Shown here: positions 33,689 through 42,590 of the stretch, in pieces | Position numbering within the stretch: the stretch's first letter is position 1 | Layout of the letters: every line of letters starts with the position of its first letter | Source of the DNA: Deltaproteobacteria bacterium | GTDB taxonomy: Bacteria > Myxococcota_A > Polyangia > Polyangiales > Polyangiaceae | Direction of reading: 5' to 3' | DNA: 64,000 nucleotides | NCBI GenBank assembly: GCA_016218915.1 | Contig: JACRCQ010000039.1 | Span: 1 to 64,000 of the forward strand | Notes under the pieces: model-generated | What the model was told of the DNA's origin: nothing | Databases searched by the model: none | What the model saw: the letters and a program-made list of their open reading frames with translations, nothing else | Made by a program: the position numbers and the translations under genes

Positions 33689-36600
33689 GGCCTCACCTCC
33701 CCCTGGCCGATCGCAAATCGAATGGCGTTGGGGCCTCCGCGGGCAAAGGCGACCGGAAGCGTCACCACCTTTTCGGTTTCCTGCCCTTCGTCGAACACGA
33801 CCGTGAGCAGGGCTTTTGCGCCCAATCGGGCTGCGTGCTCGAGCTCGTCCGGCTCCACCCGGACTTCGACCGAGGCTCCCTCGCGGCGTGCGAGCACGAC
33901 CTGGCTGATGCCGAGCGTGACGTCGCCTTCAGGAGCCGGCATCATCGCGCCGAGCGCGTTGCTCCACAGGGTGGGGTGGATCTCGGGATGCGACCAGGTC
34001 AGGGCAACGCGCGCAGCGGTCTTGGCCCGGTCTTCGCGCGCCAGCAGCCGCACGGATCGATTCCGAAGAACCGCGGTCTCGTCGCGCCGGTTGTCGCGTG
34101 CGGCGGCATCCCTGCCCCATGCGAGGAAGGTCACGGCCATGGAGCGCGCGGTGCGCGCGAGCCCCTTGGTGTCGCCCGGTGCGCCAGCGTCGCTGATCTT
34201 CTCGGCCCAGCGCACTGCTTCTTCGAGCCTTCCCATGCCTTGTGAAGCCGCTGCGATGAGCAGCTGCACGCTCGCATCGTCGGGCGCGAGCTTGGCCAGG
34301 GTTTCGTACTGCCTGCGCGATTCGGCATACCAACCATGGGCGCGAAGCAAGTCTCCGAGCCTTCGACGCGCGACCGGCTCGTCCGGCGCGAATTCGACGA
34401 TTTCGCCGAAGGTCCGCCTGGCTTCAGCTTCATCGGCTGCTGCTTGCACCTTGTTGGCTGCGGTGCGCTTTGCGAGACGAAGGTAGTGCTCGCCGACTTC
34501 GGTGCGAACATGGGCATCGACATCGGGACGGGCGCGCAGCCTGCGACCCCAATCGCGCACGCCTGCGTCGTCACCAGCGTCTTCGAGCGCATCGAGCAGC
34601 TTGAGGCCGAGATTGAAGTCGTCAGGCCACTCGACCACGAGCTGGCGGAGCTTGGCGACTCGCTCTCCAGCGGTCTTCGCATCCTTGAGGAGCTTTTCGA
34701 GCGTGCCGGGATCCATGGCCCGCAGGCCGAGCGCTGCGTGCAGCTGACGCATCTCGTCCGGAGTCTTCACGCGCGAAAGGAGCCCTCGGTACAAGGCATC
34801 TGCCGCATCGGGCAGGTTCTTCATGATGCGCCACAGCGCCACGCGCGAGCTCACGTTGCGGGCGCTGTCCAGCATCATCGACAGCAGGCGTGAACGCTCA
34901 CGCCAGGTGGGCGCTTCGCACGCAGCGATGGCGCGCGAATAGATCAGGGCCAGCGCTCTGGGCTGCCCACCGGACTTGGCGAGTCGCTCGCGCCACAGGG
35001 TCACGCGCTCTTCCAGTGGAATGTCCGCTGCCCCCGAGCACATCGACGGACGGTGGGGCAAGCGGTCGACCGAGACCGTGATCTGCACGTCGTTCTCGGT
35101 CTTGGCGAGCTCCTTGCCCTCCCAGCCGAACCCAGGCTCAGGCGCTGCCTTCGCGTTGAAGACTCTTCCTCCGCGCGGACCTACTGTGGCCGGCGCGCTC
35201 GACGCTGCAACCTGCGGAGCTCGATACGCGCCAATCCCATTGTCGAGCCGTCCTCCGCCACCCCCTGGCCCGGCGCCAACGATGCCGAGACCGCCAGCGT
35301 TCCACATATCGCCGTCCAGACCGCCCATGGTGTTGCCTTGCAGCCCGCCGGATTCGTCCGCGGGAATGGTCGCGAGCCCATCGACTTCTCGCTGCTCCAA
35401 GCTCTCGGAATCGCTGTTCGCAAGCCGCTGCTTCGGGCGTGCCGCTGCCTTGGATGCCGGAGGTCGCCCGGTGATCGTCGATTCGGCGCGGCTGTCGTCG
35501 CCGCCCTTGGCTCGCCGCCCCTCTTCACCGCTCTTCTTGTCCATTTCCGCGGTCGCTGCCGCAGTCGCAGTGGCGGGCGGAGGGGCAGCCATGGGCGCAC
35601 CTGGGGCAGCCGATGCCGCTGGCCCCTGCGCGACCGGCATGTCTACGGCGACAGCTGTCGTTTCTGTCCCATCGCTCAAGGCCGGCACACTCTCTTCCTT
35701 ACTCGCGCACCCCATCAAGCCGATCTGCAACGTGGCAGGACGCTCTGGGTCGAACTTGATTCCAGTCAGCTCCGCGTGCAGACGCTTGCGCCGCTTTTCC
35801 AGCTCGTCGCGCTCCTCGCTCGACATCTCGTTGTACGTGGGCACGTAGTAGGAAGTAACGGGCGTGATGATCCCGTTGCGCGAGCCCAGGTCGACCATGG
35901 CAGCGCGTCCTGCGCCCTCGTCAAGCATCTGGTCGAGACGACCGAACGCCCAGCGCACGCGCAGATCGCCGTTGTCCTTGATCGGTTTGACCTCGAGGGG
36001 CAGCGTCTTCTTGCCAGCTGGAGTATTCAGGTCGATCTGCTTGGGTGGTGCACCCTTGATTCGTCCCACCACCAGAACGCTCTCGCCGGCAACCAGGGTG
36101 TTCCAGTCACGCGGATAGATCCGCTCGACAGTGGTTCCCAGATCCACGGAGACTCCAAACCAGGCAGCGCGATCCGCGACCTCGAGGAGTCGAAGCGAAG
36201 CGCGCGCAGCTACCGAAGCATCGGTGAGCCTTTCGGCGAATCCGGCGCGAGAGATGCCCTTGAGGATGCCCATCTCCGCATCCTGGCCCACGCCGAGCCC
36301 GAAGATGCGCACAGGCCGAGCGAGCTTGTTCAGACGCTCCTTGAGGTCGGCGAGCCCCAGCTCTCCCACGGTCGGCTTGCCGTCGCCCACGTACACCACG
36401 GCCCCGCGACGCGCTGGATCCAGCATTGCTGCTGCATCACCGAGCATGGCACCGAGATCGGTCGCTCCGCCGCGCTCGATCGAGGCGAGTCCCACGGCCG
36501 CTGCCTTGCGGACTGCGTCGTCGACCTTGCGAAGGTCCTTCCACCCTTCGGACACAGGTCGAAGCGATGCGTCGCCTGCCAGCACCACCGCGCGATCGTC

Positions 36601-38136
36601 GCCGGTCATGTGCGAGAGCAACGCGCCAACGGCAGCGCGCGAGATGGCGAGCGAAGCCTGATCGGTCGCTGCCGAGGTATCGACCACGATCACGAGATCC
36701 AGCCCGCCCGCAAGGCGCGGGACGTCATCGGAGCGAACGGGAACGAGGAGGTATTCGGACTCGTCCTTGGCGCGATTGCGGGCCTCGTCGCGATCCTTGG
36801 GTGGCAGCACTTCGAGGTCGACGGCGTGAGGGGCGCGATAGCCGCGGACCGCAGCGCCATCGTCATACAGCTCCAGGGCGAGATCCGAGCGGGGCACCAG
36901 ATCATGGGCACGAACGATCACCTTGTTGCCGTCGCGCACGCCTTTCATTCCGGCGCGGACTTCCTTGGCGCCAGCGTCGGCAAGGTCAAAGGTCGCGCCA
37001 AAGAACTCCACGTGAGGCAGGGATTCCTCGCTCCCCTCGGCTGCCATGGGGAACACGTACAGCCTTCGCTCGCCTTTGCGTCCGGTGCGCTCCAGCCACT
37101 CGGAGTAGCGGACGACCACGCGGCGCGTTTCGCCCGGGCCAATGGGATAGAGCTTGGCGCGATAGACGCCCGGAGCATCCCACTCGAGCAGGGCGGGATC
37201 CTCGGTCGAGCCCTGGTAGACGTTGGCCTGATACTGCGCGGCGGCAGCGCCCTTTTCCTTCACTCGGCCCCACACGACCACGCCGCTGCGATCCACGCCA
37301 AAGCGGGTGAGCGCAGCTTTCTCCGGCGTGCGGAACGTGTACATCCCCTCCACTTTCTCGGAGGTGCCGTTGAAGAAGATCTCGTCGACCTCCGTGGTGG
37401 CCAGATCGCCGTCGATCGTTACGCGCACCTCCATGCGTTGAATCGCGAGTGCGAAGCGCGGGAAGCCTTGATCGCCGGGACGGCGAGCTCCCACGGTGCC
37501 GATGCCGAAAGGCGGCGGCTGGGCTTCGCGGTCCGTGGTGGCAAGCCCGCCGGTCCAGTCGGTCCATGCGAGCGCGGGCACGATCGAAACCTTGGGCTTG
37601 GGCGCCTGCCCCTCGAGGATCAGGCGTTCGCCAGGGGAGGCGTGCGCGCCTTGCTGGGCCCGGACCTCGCCTGCGAGCACATAGGCTTCGGTGGCCTTGC
37701 CGCCGGAGGCGACATCGAGGCTGGCTCGGACGCGGACCAGATGCAGGGTGTCGTGAGGCGTCTTGACCACGGTGATCTGATCGCCAGGCGAGTCGATGAA
37801 CACACGCCCTTCGTCGATTTGCAGATCCTGTGCTCGGAACAGGAGCTTGGCAGGTCCGCGAACGAGCAGCGTGGCGCCTGCGTCTCGACGCAGCCACGCC
37901 AGACCGTCTGCAGGCACGGTGATGGATGCGCCATCGGTCAAGCGTTCGCGAGGAAGCAGGGAGCGATCGGGTTCGTTGGGGGGAGCGATGGTGACCGCGC
38001 CTCGAATGGCGCGCAGCTCGCCCCAGGTCTGGGAGCGGGGGGCAAGGGGTTGCTCGCCTGGACCACAGGAGATCGCGAGCGCAACGCAGACCGAGAGCCA
38101 CAACCAGCAGCAGAACGTGCGAACGTGACTTGGCAT
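33685..38136 (-). CDS. Giant FecR-like/VIT/VWA/TPR lipoprotein (first of a tandem pair)
   Basis: 1483 residues: signal with lipobox (VCVALAISCGPG), FecR-like domain (~40-170; LLVRGPAKLLF, IDEGRVFIDSPGD), VIT domain (~195-340), VWA domain (~475-660), then a Pro/Ala/Gly low-complexity region with GGLGIVGAGPGGGGG (~830-1010) and a TPR-rich part (~1030-1340). The MIDAS is incomplete: VDTSAATD gives Asp486 and Ser488 but Ala490 in the last Ser position, unlike the paralogue at 29681. Gly-rich runs of this kind also occur in myxobacterial AgmX/TonB-like proteins (from memory). It is transcribed away from the MopE-like lipoprotein across a 387-base divergent region. Confidence 0.85.
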   Translation of the reverse strand: MPSHVRTFCCWLWLSVCVALAISCGPGEQPLAPRSQTWGELRAIRGAVTIAPPNEPDRSLLPRERLTDGASITVPADGLAWLRRDAGATLLVRGPAKLLFRAQDLQIDEGRVFIDSPGDQITVVKTPHDTLHLVRVRASLDVASGGKATEAYVLAGEVRAQQGAHASPGERLILEGQAPKPKVSIVPALAWTDWTGGLATTDREAQPPPFGIGTVGARRPGDQGFPRFALAIQRMEVRVTIDGDLATTEVDEIFFNGTSEKVEGMYTFRTPEKAALTRFGVDRSGVVVWGRVKEKGAAAAQYQANVYQGSTEDPALLEWDAPGVYRAKLYPIGPGETRRVVVRYSEWLERTGRKGERRLYVFPMAAEGSEESLPHVEFFGATFDLADAGAKEVRAGMKGVRDGNKVIVRAHDLVPRSDLALELYDDGAAVRGYRAPHAVDLEVLPPKDRDEARNRAKDESEYLLVPVRSDDVPRLAGGLDLVIVVDTSAATDQASLAISRAAVGALLSHMTGDDRAVVLAGDASLRPVSEGWKDLRKVDDAVRKAAAVGLASIERGGATDLGAMLGDAAAMLDPARRGAVVYVGDGKPTVGELGLADLKERLNKLARPVRIFGLGVGQDAEMGILKGISRAGFAERLTDASVAARASLRLLEVADRAAWFGVSVDLGTTVERIYPRDWNTLVAGESVLVVGRIKGAPPKQIDLNTPAGKKTLPLEVKPIKDNGDLRVRWAFGRLDQMLDEGAGRAAMVDLGSRNGIITPVTSYYVPTYNEMSSEERDELEKRRKRLHAELTGIKFDPERPATLQIGLMGCASKEESVPALSDGTETTAVAVDMPVAQGPAASAAPGAPMAAPPPATATAAATAEMDKKSGEEGRRAKGGDDSRAESTITGRPPASKAAARPKQRLANSDSESLEQREVDGLATIPADESGGLQGNTMGGLDGDMWNAGGLGIVGAGPGGGGGRLDNGIGAYRAPQVAASSAPATVGPRGGRVFNAKAAPEPGFGWEGKELAKTENDVQITVSVDRLPHRPSMCSGAADIPLEERVTLWRERLAKSGGQPRALALIYSRAIAACEAPTWRERSRLLSMMLDSARNVSSRVALWRIMKNLPDAADALYRGLLSRVKTPDEMRQLHAALGLRAMDPGTLEKLLKDAKTAGERVAKLRQLVVEWPDDFNLGLKLLDALEDAGDDAGVRDWGRRLRARPDVDAHVRTEVGEHYLRLAKRTAANKVQAAADEAEARRTFGEIVEFAPDEPVARRRLGDLLRAHGWYAESRRQYETLAKLAPDDASVQLLIAAASQGMGRLEEAVRWAEKISDAGAPGDTKGLARTARSMAVTFLAWGRDAAARDNRRDETAVLRNRSVRLLAREDRAKTAARVALTWSHPEIHPTLWSNALGAMMPAPEGDVTLGISQVVLARREGASVEVRVEPDELEHAARLGAKALLTVVFDEGQETEKVVTLPVAFARGGPNAIRFAIGQGEVRP

Positions 38137-38523
38137 GGAGACACCCCTTCGTCGGGCAGCCTAGAGGCAGACGACCGTGTCGGACAACGGTGGCCGCGGA
38201 AAGTTTTGGAATTAAAACGCGGGAAGAAGAGTTGGGTCTGGAGCGTTAACCCGTCCCTTCGGAGCGGATCGCTGCGCGAGATGGTTCGGTTGTCGGCGCC
38301 CCCAACGGCTCGCGCAAGCTCTGGATGTACCGCCTGAACGTCGACGGTAAGGCTGCATCGGTCGCTCCGATGTGAGTCGCCTTGGGCTGCATGGATCGCA
38401 CGCGATCCATCCTGCTGCTAGAATCCCTGCAGAAAAGTGCTGCCTGCCGCGTTACCCCCCGGCGCCTGCGCGTGTCCATGGGGCAGAGGCCGACAACCCG
38501 CGCCTCATTGCCAGGAGGATCCC
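38137..38523. promoter_or_regulatory. Divergent regulatory region with dyads and a gene remnant
   Basis: 387 bases between two divergent envelope-protein genes. Two adjacent dyads, CATCGG-TCGCT-CCGATG (38356-38372) and ATGGATCG-CACG-CGATCCAT (38391-38410), are candidate operators. On the plus strand 38253-38374 a start-less frame reads DGSVVGAPNGSRKLWMYRLN and on to VAPM before a TGA; this is unusually protein-like and may be the end of a lost gene. AGGAGG before the ATG at 38524 is the ribosome site of the next gene. Confidence 0.4.
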
Positions 38524-39486
38524 ATGTTTCGCGCGCATTCGCTCTTCATCTTGTCATCACTGTCGTTCGTGTTCTTCGGCTGCTCAGGCTCGGATGGAGA
38601 CACAGCGATGCCTTCGTCGCATGGCGGCTGGAACAGCGTCGGGGGCTCGGGTGGCGCCGCTGGCGGAGCGGGCGTGAAGCTCGACGGAGGCAAGACCGGC
38701 GCTGACGCGAAAGCGTCGGTGGAGAAGTGCGGCAACGGGCTCGACGACGACGGCAACGGGCAAGCGGACGACGGCTGCGGGTGCACAGCGGGAAAGACTC
38801 AACCTTGTTTCATCGGCGAGGTGCAGCATGCAGGCATTGGCGCATGCGTGATGGGAAGCCAGAAGTGCACGACCAACGGTCACGGAGAAAACGAGGTCAA
38901 CCTGTGGGGCACGTGCGCGGGCTCGGGCATGGCAAAGGCGGAGACGTGCAACGGCAAGGATGACGACTGCGACGGCGTGGTGGACAACGGCTGCGCCTGC
39001 CAGGACGGGCAGGAGAAGGACTGCAGCACCGCGTGCGGTGCGGGCAAGCAAGCGTGCGTCGCAGGCGCGTGGAAGGCGTGCGATGCCCCTGCTCCGCAGG
39101 CAGAGGTTTGCGGTGATGGCATCGATCAAGACTGCAACGGCGCAGATGAGGCCTGCCCGGGGAGCTGCACCGACGGCGTGCAGAACCAGGGTGAGACGAG
39201 CGTGGACTGCGGCGGCCCCTGCGGAAGCCGCGAGGTCGACGTCACGTTCGAGATGAACCACGAGAACAGCTACGACCCTGGCTGCACGGGAACCGAGAAG
39301 GTCGTGTCCGTGGAGAATACGGGCGGATCGTGGTGCGCATGGTCGTCGTCGCCGGACTGTCCGCTCACCTGCCCGTCCGCGACCATACAGCCGGATCAGA
39401 AGTCCATCTTCGTGGGTGGCGACACGAAGTGGGATGACAACAGCGGTTCGTGCTCGTACCGGCTCCACATCTGCGGCAAGCCGTAA
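38524..39486 (+). CDS. Cys-rich lipoprotein with MopE-like repeats
   Basis: 320 residues. Signal with lipobox (LSFVFFGCSG) and a perfect AGGAGG seven bases before the ATG. After a Gly/Ala linker come several disulfide-rich units with the MopE-like signature (CGNGLDDDGNGQADDGCGC, ETCNGKDDDCDGVVDNGC, VCGDGIDQDCNGADEAC), then a 'CTDGVQNQGETSVDCGGPC' unit and a Cys-containing beta domain of ~85 residues to the end. MopE in methanotrophs binds copper and similar acidic/Cys repeats may bind metal ions; here only location and disulfides can be inferred. It precedes the sigma factor. Confidence 0.82.
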   Translation: MFRAHSLFILSSLSFVFFGCSGSDGDTAMPSSHGGWNSVGGSGGAAGGAGVKLDGGKTGADAKASVEKCGNGLDDDGNGQADDGCGCTAGKTQPCFIGEVQHAGIGACVMGSQKCTTNGHGENEVNLWGTCAGSGMAKAETCNGKDDDCDGVVDNGCACQDGQEKDCSTACGAGKQACVAGAWKACDAPAPQAEVCGDGIDQDCNGADEACPGSCTDGVQNQGETSVDCGGPCGSREVDVTFEMNHENSYDPGCTGTEKVVSVENTGGSWCAWSSSPDCPLTCPSATIQPDQKSIFVGGDTKWDDNSGSCSYRLHICGKP

Positions 39487-39546
39487 AGCTCGTGGGATCC
39501 AGCACGCTCCCCTTGGACGCGCGCGGCTGTGCTAGCGTTGCGGGTC

Positions 39547-40125
39547 ATGGCCCGGGATCGAACGCCGACGCATCCCAGAGCGGCGTCGAAGCTGGAAGAC
39601 GCCGAGGAGGAGCTTGTCGCCAGGGCAGCCGCCGGGGATCGGGTAGCGTTCGACGTGATCGTGGCGCGCCACAGCGACAGCATGAAGCGTGCGGTGGCTC
39701 GCTTCGTCGTCGAGCCCAGGGATGCCGCGGACCTGGTGCAGATCGCGCTGGAGAAGGCCTATGCAGCGCTTCCGACCTTCCGAAGGGAGTCATCGCTGCG
39801 CACCTGGCTGCATCGGATTGCGACGAACACGGCGCTCAACCACGTTCGGGCGAATGCACCCCGCAAGCAGGTGCAGGTCGAGGACGCCAATCTCGCGACG
39901 ACGCCCTTTCGAACTACGAGGGTGTCTGCGCGCGGAATGATGCGCAGGCTGACCGAGGCGCTGGACGTGCTGCCAGAGCGGCAGCGCACGATCGTGGAGA
40001 TGCGGTTGCTGCGGGAGCTGTCGTTCGCCGAGATCGCCGAGGCTGCCGGGTGCAGCGAGGATGCGGCGAAGATGACCTACCACCGGGCCATGGAACGAAT
40101 CCGGGAGATGCTCGGCGATCCGTAG
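39547..40125 (+). CDS. ECF-type RNA polymerase sigma factor
   Basis: 192 residues with sigma-70 region 2 (~30-95; DAADLVQIALEKAYAAL, FRRESSLRTWLHRIATN) and region 4 (~135-185; VLPERQRTIVEMRLLRELSF, AEIAEAAGCSEDAAKMTYHRA, the helix-turn-helix that reads the -35). Regions 1 and 3 are absent, as in extracytoplasmic-function sigmas. No anti-sigma factor with a zinc or membrane domain is next to it; the downstream TPR protein and kinase might control it. It starts 60 bases after the MopE-like lipoprotein and ends 88 bases before the TPR protein. Confidence 0.9.
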   Translation: MARDRTPTHPRAASKLEDAEEELVARAAAGDRVAFDVIVARHSDSMKRAVARFVVEPRDAADLVQIALEKAYAALPTFRRESSLRTWLHRIATNTALNHVRANAPRKQVQVEDANLATTPFRTTRVSARGMMRRLTEALDVLPERQRTIVEMRLLRELSFAEIAEAAGCSEDAAKMTYHRAMERIREMLGDP

Positions 40126-40213
40126 CTTTCGGACTCGCCACGCCCCAGCCGACTTGCAGAGCCGCGGCACGCAACTTGTGGATCTGCACACGACCTGGAA
40201 TAATCACGGCCTG

Positions 40214-41197
40214 ATGACGAGCGTGTGGATGCGGATCGCGGTTGGAGCAGGGGTCGTGACGATGCTCCACGTGCCGTCGGTTCGTGCCTGGGCGCAAGCC
40301 GATGCGTCGGCGGACAGCGCAGCAGATCCCCCGCGAAGCAGGAGCGGCTCTGCCTCGAATGCGGCGCGCCTCTTCGCGGACGGGGAGAAGGCGTTCGGGG
40401 CGGGCGACTACCTGCTTGCCGCGAGGCTGTTCGAGGAAGCCCACGCGCTCGCGCCGCACGCCGATGCATCGTGGAACGCTGCCCAATCCTGGTACCGCGC
40501 TGGCGAGCAGGTGCGCGCGGCCAACCTCTTCGACCGCTATCTGCGCGAAGCAGCGCCCAACGCAAAGGATCGGGATCAGGCCACGGCGCTGATGGTCGAG
40601 CTGGCGCGTCGGCTCGGCAAGATCCAGGTCGTGGCAAGGGACGTCGACGAGCTCCACGTTGACGACTCCGTCGTGAGCCGAAGCCCGGTGTTCGTGACGC
40701 CAGGGCAGCACATGATCTGGGGCAAGCACGGAAGCCGGACCGTACGCGTGGTGCGGGAGGTGCGAGCGGGCGAGTCCGTGAGTGTGGTGCTCGAAGCGCC
40801 GCCAAGCGAACCGCTTCAGGCCAGCGGCACAGCGGGAGCGCTCGACAGGGGGGACCGGCATCCCCCGTCGTCGCGGTCCACCGACCGGTCCCGTCCCCTG
40901 GCCCCCGCTTGGTTCTACAGCGGTCTGGCCCTCACGACGGTCGCCTTGGGTGGCACGGTGCTGAGCGGGCTCGACACGCTGGCAGCGAAGTCCGACTTTG
41001 ACGCGAACCCCACGCAAGGCAAGCTGGACGAGGGGCGTTTCAGGCAGGACCGGACGAACCTGCTGTCGCTCGTGACGCTGGGGCTGGGGGTCCTGACGAC
41101 AGCGTCGGGGCTCTGGCTGGTGGACTGGCGAGGACAGGAAAGGGGCGTGGCAGCAGGGCTCACGCCGGGTGCAGCGCATGTCCGAGTCAGCTTCTGA
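40214..41197 (+). CDS. Secreted TPR protein with C-terminal membrane helices
   Basis: 327 residues. A signal peptide (VGAGVVTMLHV...VRAWAQA) leads to two TPR-like helix pairs (~45-135; LFADGEKAFGAGDYLLAARLFEEAHAL, split across turns), then a beta region like a PEGA unit (~140-215; VDELHVDDSVVSRSPVFVTPGQHMI), a Pro/Arg linker and two hydrophobic segments (~235-255 and ~285-305). Proteins of this plan often sit upstream of kinases in myxobacteria. It overlaps the kinase start by 20 bases. The ATG at 40214 is chosen because the signal peptide starts there. Confidence 0.75.
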   Translation: MTSVWMRIAVGAGVVTMLHVPSVRAWAQADASADSAADPPRSRSGSASNAARLFADGEKAFGAGDYLLAARLFEEAHALAPHADASWNAAQSWYRAGEQVRAANLFDRYLREAAPNAKDRDQATALMVELARRLGKIQVVARDVDELHVDDSVVSRSPVFVTPGQHMIWGKHGSRTVRVVREVRAGESVSVVLEAPPSEPLQASGTAGALDRGDRHPPSSRSTDRSRPLAPAWFYSGLALTTVALGGTVLSGLDTLAAKSDFDANPTQGKLDEGRFRQDRTNLLSLVTLGLGVLTTASGLWLVDWRGQERGVAAGLTPGAAHVRVSF

Positions 41198-42590
41198 GCT
41201 CGCCGCCAAGCTGCCGGAGCGCCTCGGCGACTACGAGCCATTGACAGAGCTCGCGACCGGCGGGATGGCAACCCTGTACGTGGCGCGCCAGCGGGGAGCG
41301 GCTGGCGTGGAACGCCTCGTGGCGATCAAGCGGGTTCATCCTCACCTGCTTTCGCAGGGGGACTTCAGGGACATGTTCCTGGATGAAGCCCGGATGGCCT
41401 CCCTGATCCAGCATCCAAACGTCGTGCATCTCCTGGCCGTGGAGGAGGCGGTCGATGAGCTGCTCCTCGTCATGGAGTACGTCGAGAGCGTCCCATTCTC
41501 GCGCCTGCTGTCGGCATCGCGAGCCCGCTCCAGCCCGCTGCCTGTGCCCGTGATCTCCCGGATCGTGTGCGACATGCTGGCCGGGCTGCACGCCGCACAC
41601 GAGGCGGTGGACGTGCGCGGCAAGGCGCTTGGGCTGGTGCATCGGGACATCAGCCCGCAGAACGTGATCGTGGGCGTCGATGGCGTCTCGCGGCTGATCG
41701 ACTTTGGGATTGCACGTGCAGCGGACCGGATCACCGAGACGGCCAGCGGGGTGATCAAAGGGAAGAATGCCTATCTGGCCCCGGAGATGCTCCTCGGCAA
41801 GGAGCTGGACCGGCGAGCGGACATCTTTGCAGCAGGGCTCGTGCTGCGCGAAGCCCTGACCGGACAACAAGCGTTCGAGGGGGAAGCCGCGCTCTACAAG
41901 CGAGTCTTCGACAGCGTGTCCCCCACGCTTGCGGATCATCTGGATGCAGCCCGCGAGATCGAGCAGATCATCAAGCGGGCCACGCGACGGGAGCGGGACC
42001 TGCGCTACGACACCGCTGCCGAAATGCACGAGGCCCTGGACAATGCAATAGCACCTGCGCCGTCCCGCCAGGTCGCTCGCCTGGTCCAGGAGCTGTGCGG
42101 CAATGATATCGTGCTGCAACGGGCGTCGATCCAGGAAGCCCTGAATGCGACGACCCGGGTCGACCACCCCCGCGCGCACACTCCGACAAGACCGTCCGTA
42201 GCGCCGCGAGCGAAGACCCCTGTCGCGCTCGAGGCGTCTGCATCGCCACCGACACGCCGCTCCATTGCCCTGATCGTTGCTGCCGTCGCGATCTGCATTG
42301 CGATCCTGGCTGTCCTGTCGACGCGCGGCAGAAGCAGCGGATCGCAGGAGGTACGGACGATCGCGGATTCATCCCCAGGGCCTTCGATCGCAGCACCTCC
42401 GGAATCGACCCAGAGCCCGCAGGCGGCTGCGTCCCCTCCCCCATCCGCTGCCCCATCCACTTCGGGTGCCACATCCCCTCGAACAGCTCCGCGCGCCCCC
42501 GTAGGGAAGCCCGACAATTCAGCGCTCCCTGCCTCTTCTTCTCCGGATGCCTCCACGCCTTTGCATGCCAATCCGTACCAGGAGCCATGA
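41178..42590 (+). CDS. Membrane-anchored Ser/Thr protein kinase
   Basis: 470 residues. All kinase motifs are canonical: Gly loop LATGGMATLYVA, Lys51 in VAIK, HRD155-157 with Asn162 (VHRDISPQN), DFG175-177 and an APE-like LAPEM. The activation segment is Gly/Lys-rich. A linker with Pro/Ala/Thr leads to one transmembrane segment (~361-380; IALIVAAVAICIAILAVL) and a Ser/Pro/Ala periplasmic tail. It overlaps the upstream TPR gene by 20 bases and its own stop overlaps the next start as ATGA, so TPR, kinase and propeller proteins should be made together. Confidence 0.92.
   Translation: MSESASELAAKLPERLGDYEPLTELATGGMATLYVARQRGAAGVERLVAIKRVHPHLLSQGDFRDMFLDEARMASLIQHPNVVHLLAVEEAVDELLLVMEYVESVPFSRLLSASRARSSPLPVPVISRIVCDMLAGLHAAHEAVDVRGKALGLVHRDISPQNVIVGVDGVSRLIDFGIARAADRITETASGVIKGKNAYLAPEMLLGKELDRRADIFAAGLVLREALTGQQAFEGEAALYKRVFDSVSPTLADHLDAAREIEQIIKRATRRERDLRYDTAAEMHEALDNAIAPAPSRQVARLVQELCGNDIVLQRASIQEALNATTRVDHPRAHTPTRPSVAPRAKTPVALEASASPPTRRSIALIVAAVAICIAILAVLSTRGRSSGSQEVRTIADSSPGPSIAAPPESTQSPQAAASPPPSAAPSTSGATSPRTAPRAPVGKPDNSALPASSSPDASTPLHANPYQEP

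Noticed and set aside
35053-38337. 1094-codon plus-strand open frame
   Set aside because: Antisense to the VIT/VWA gene at 33685, whose translation has clear domains and a lipobox; the plus frame has neither.
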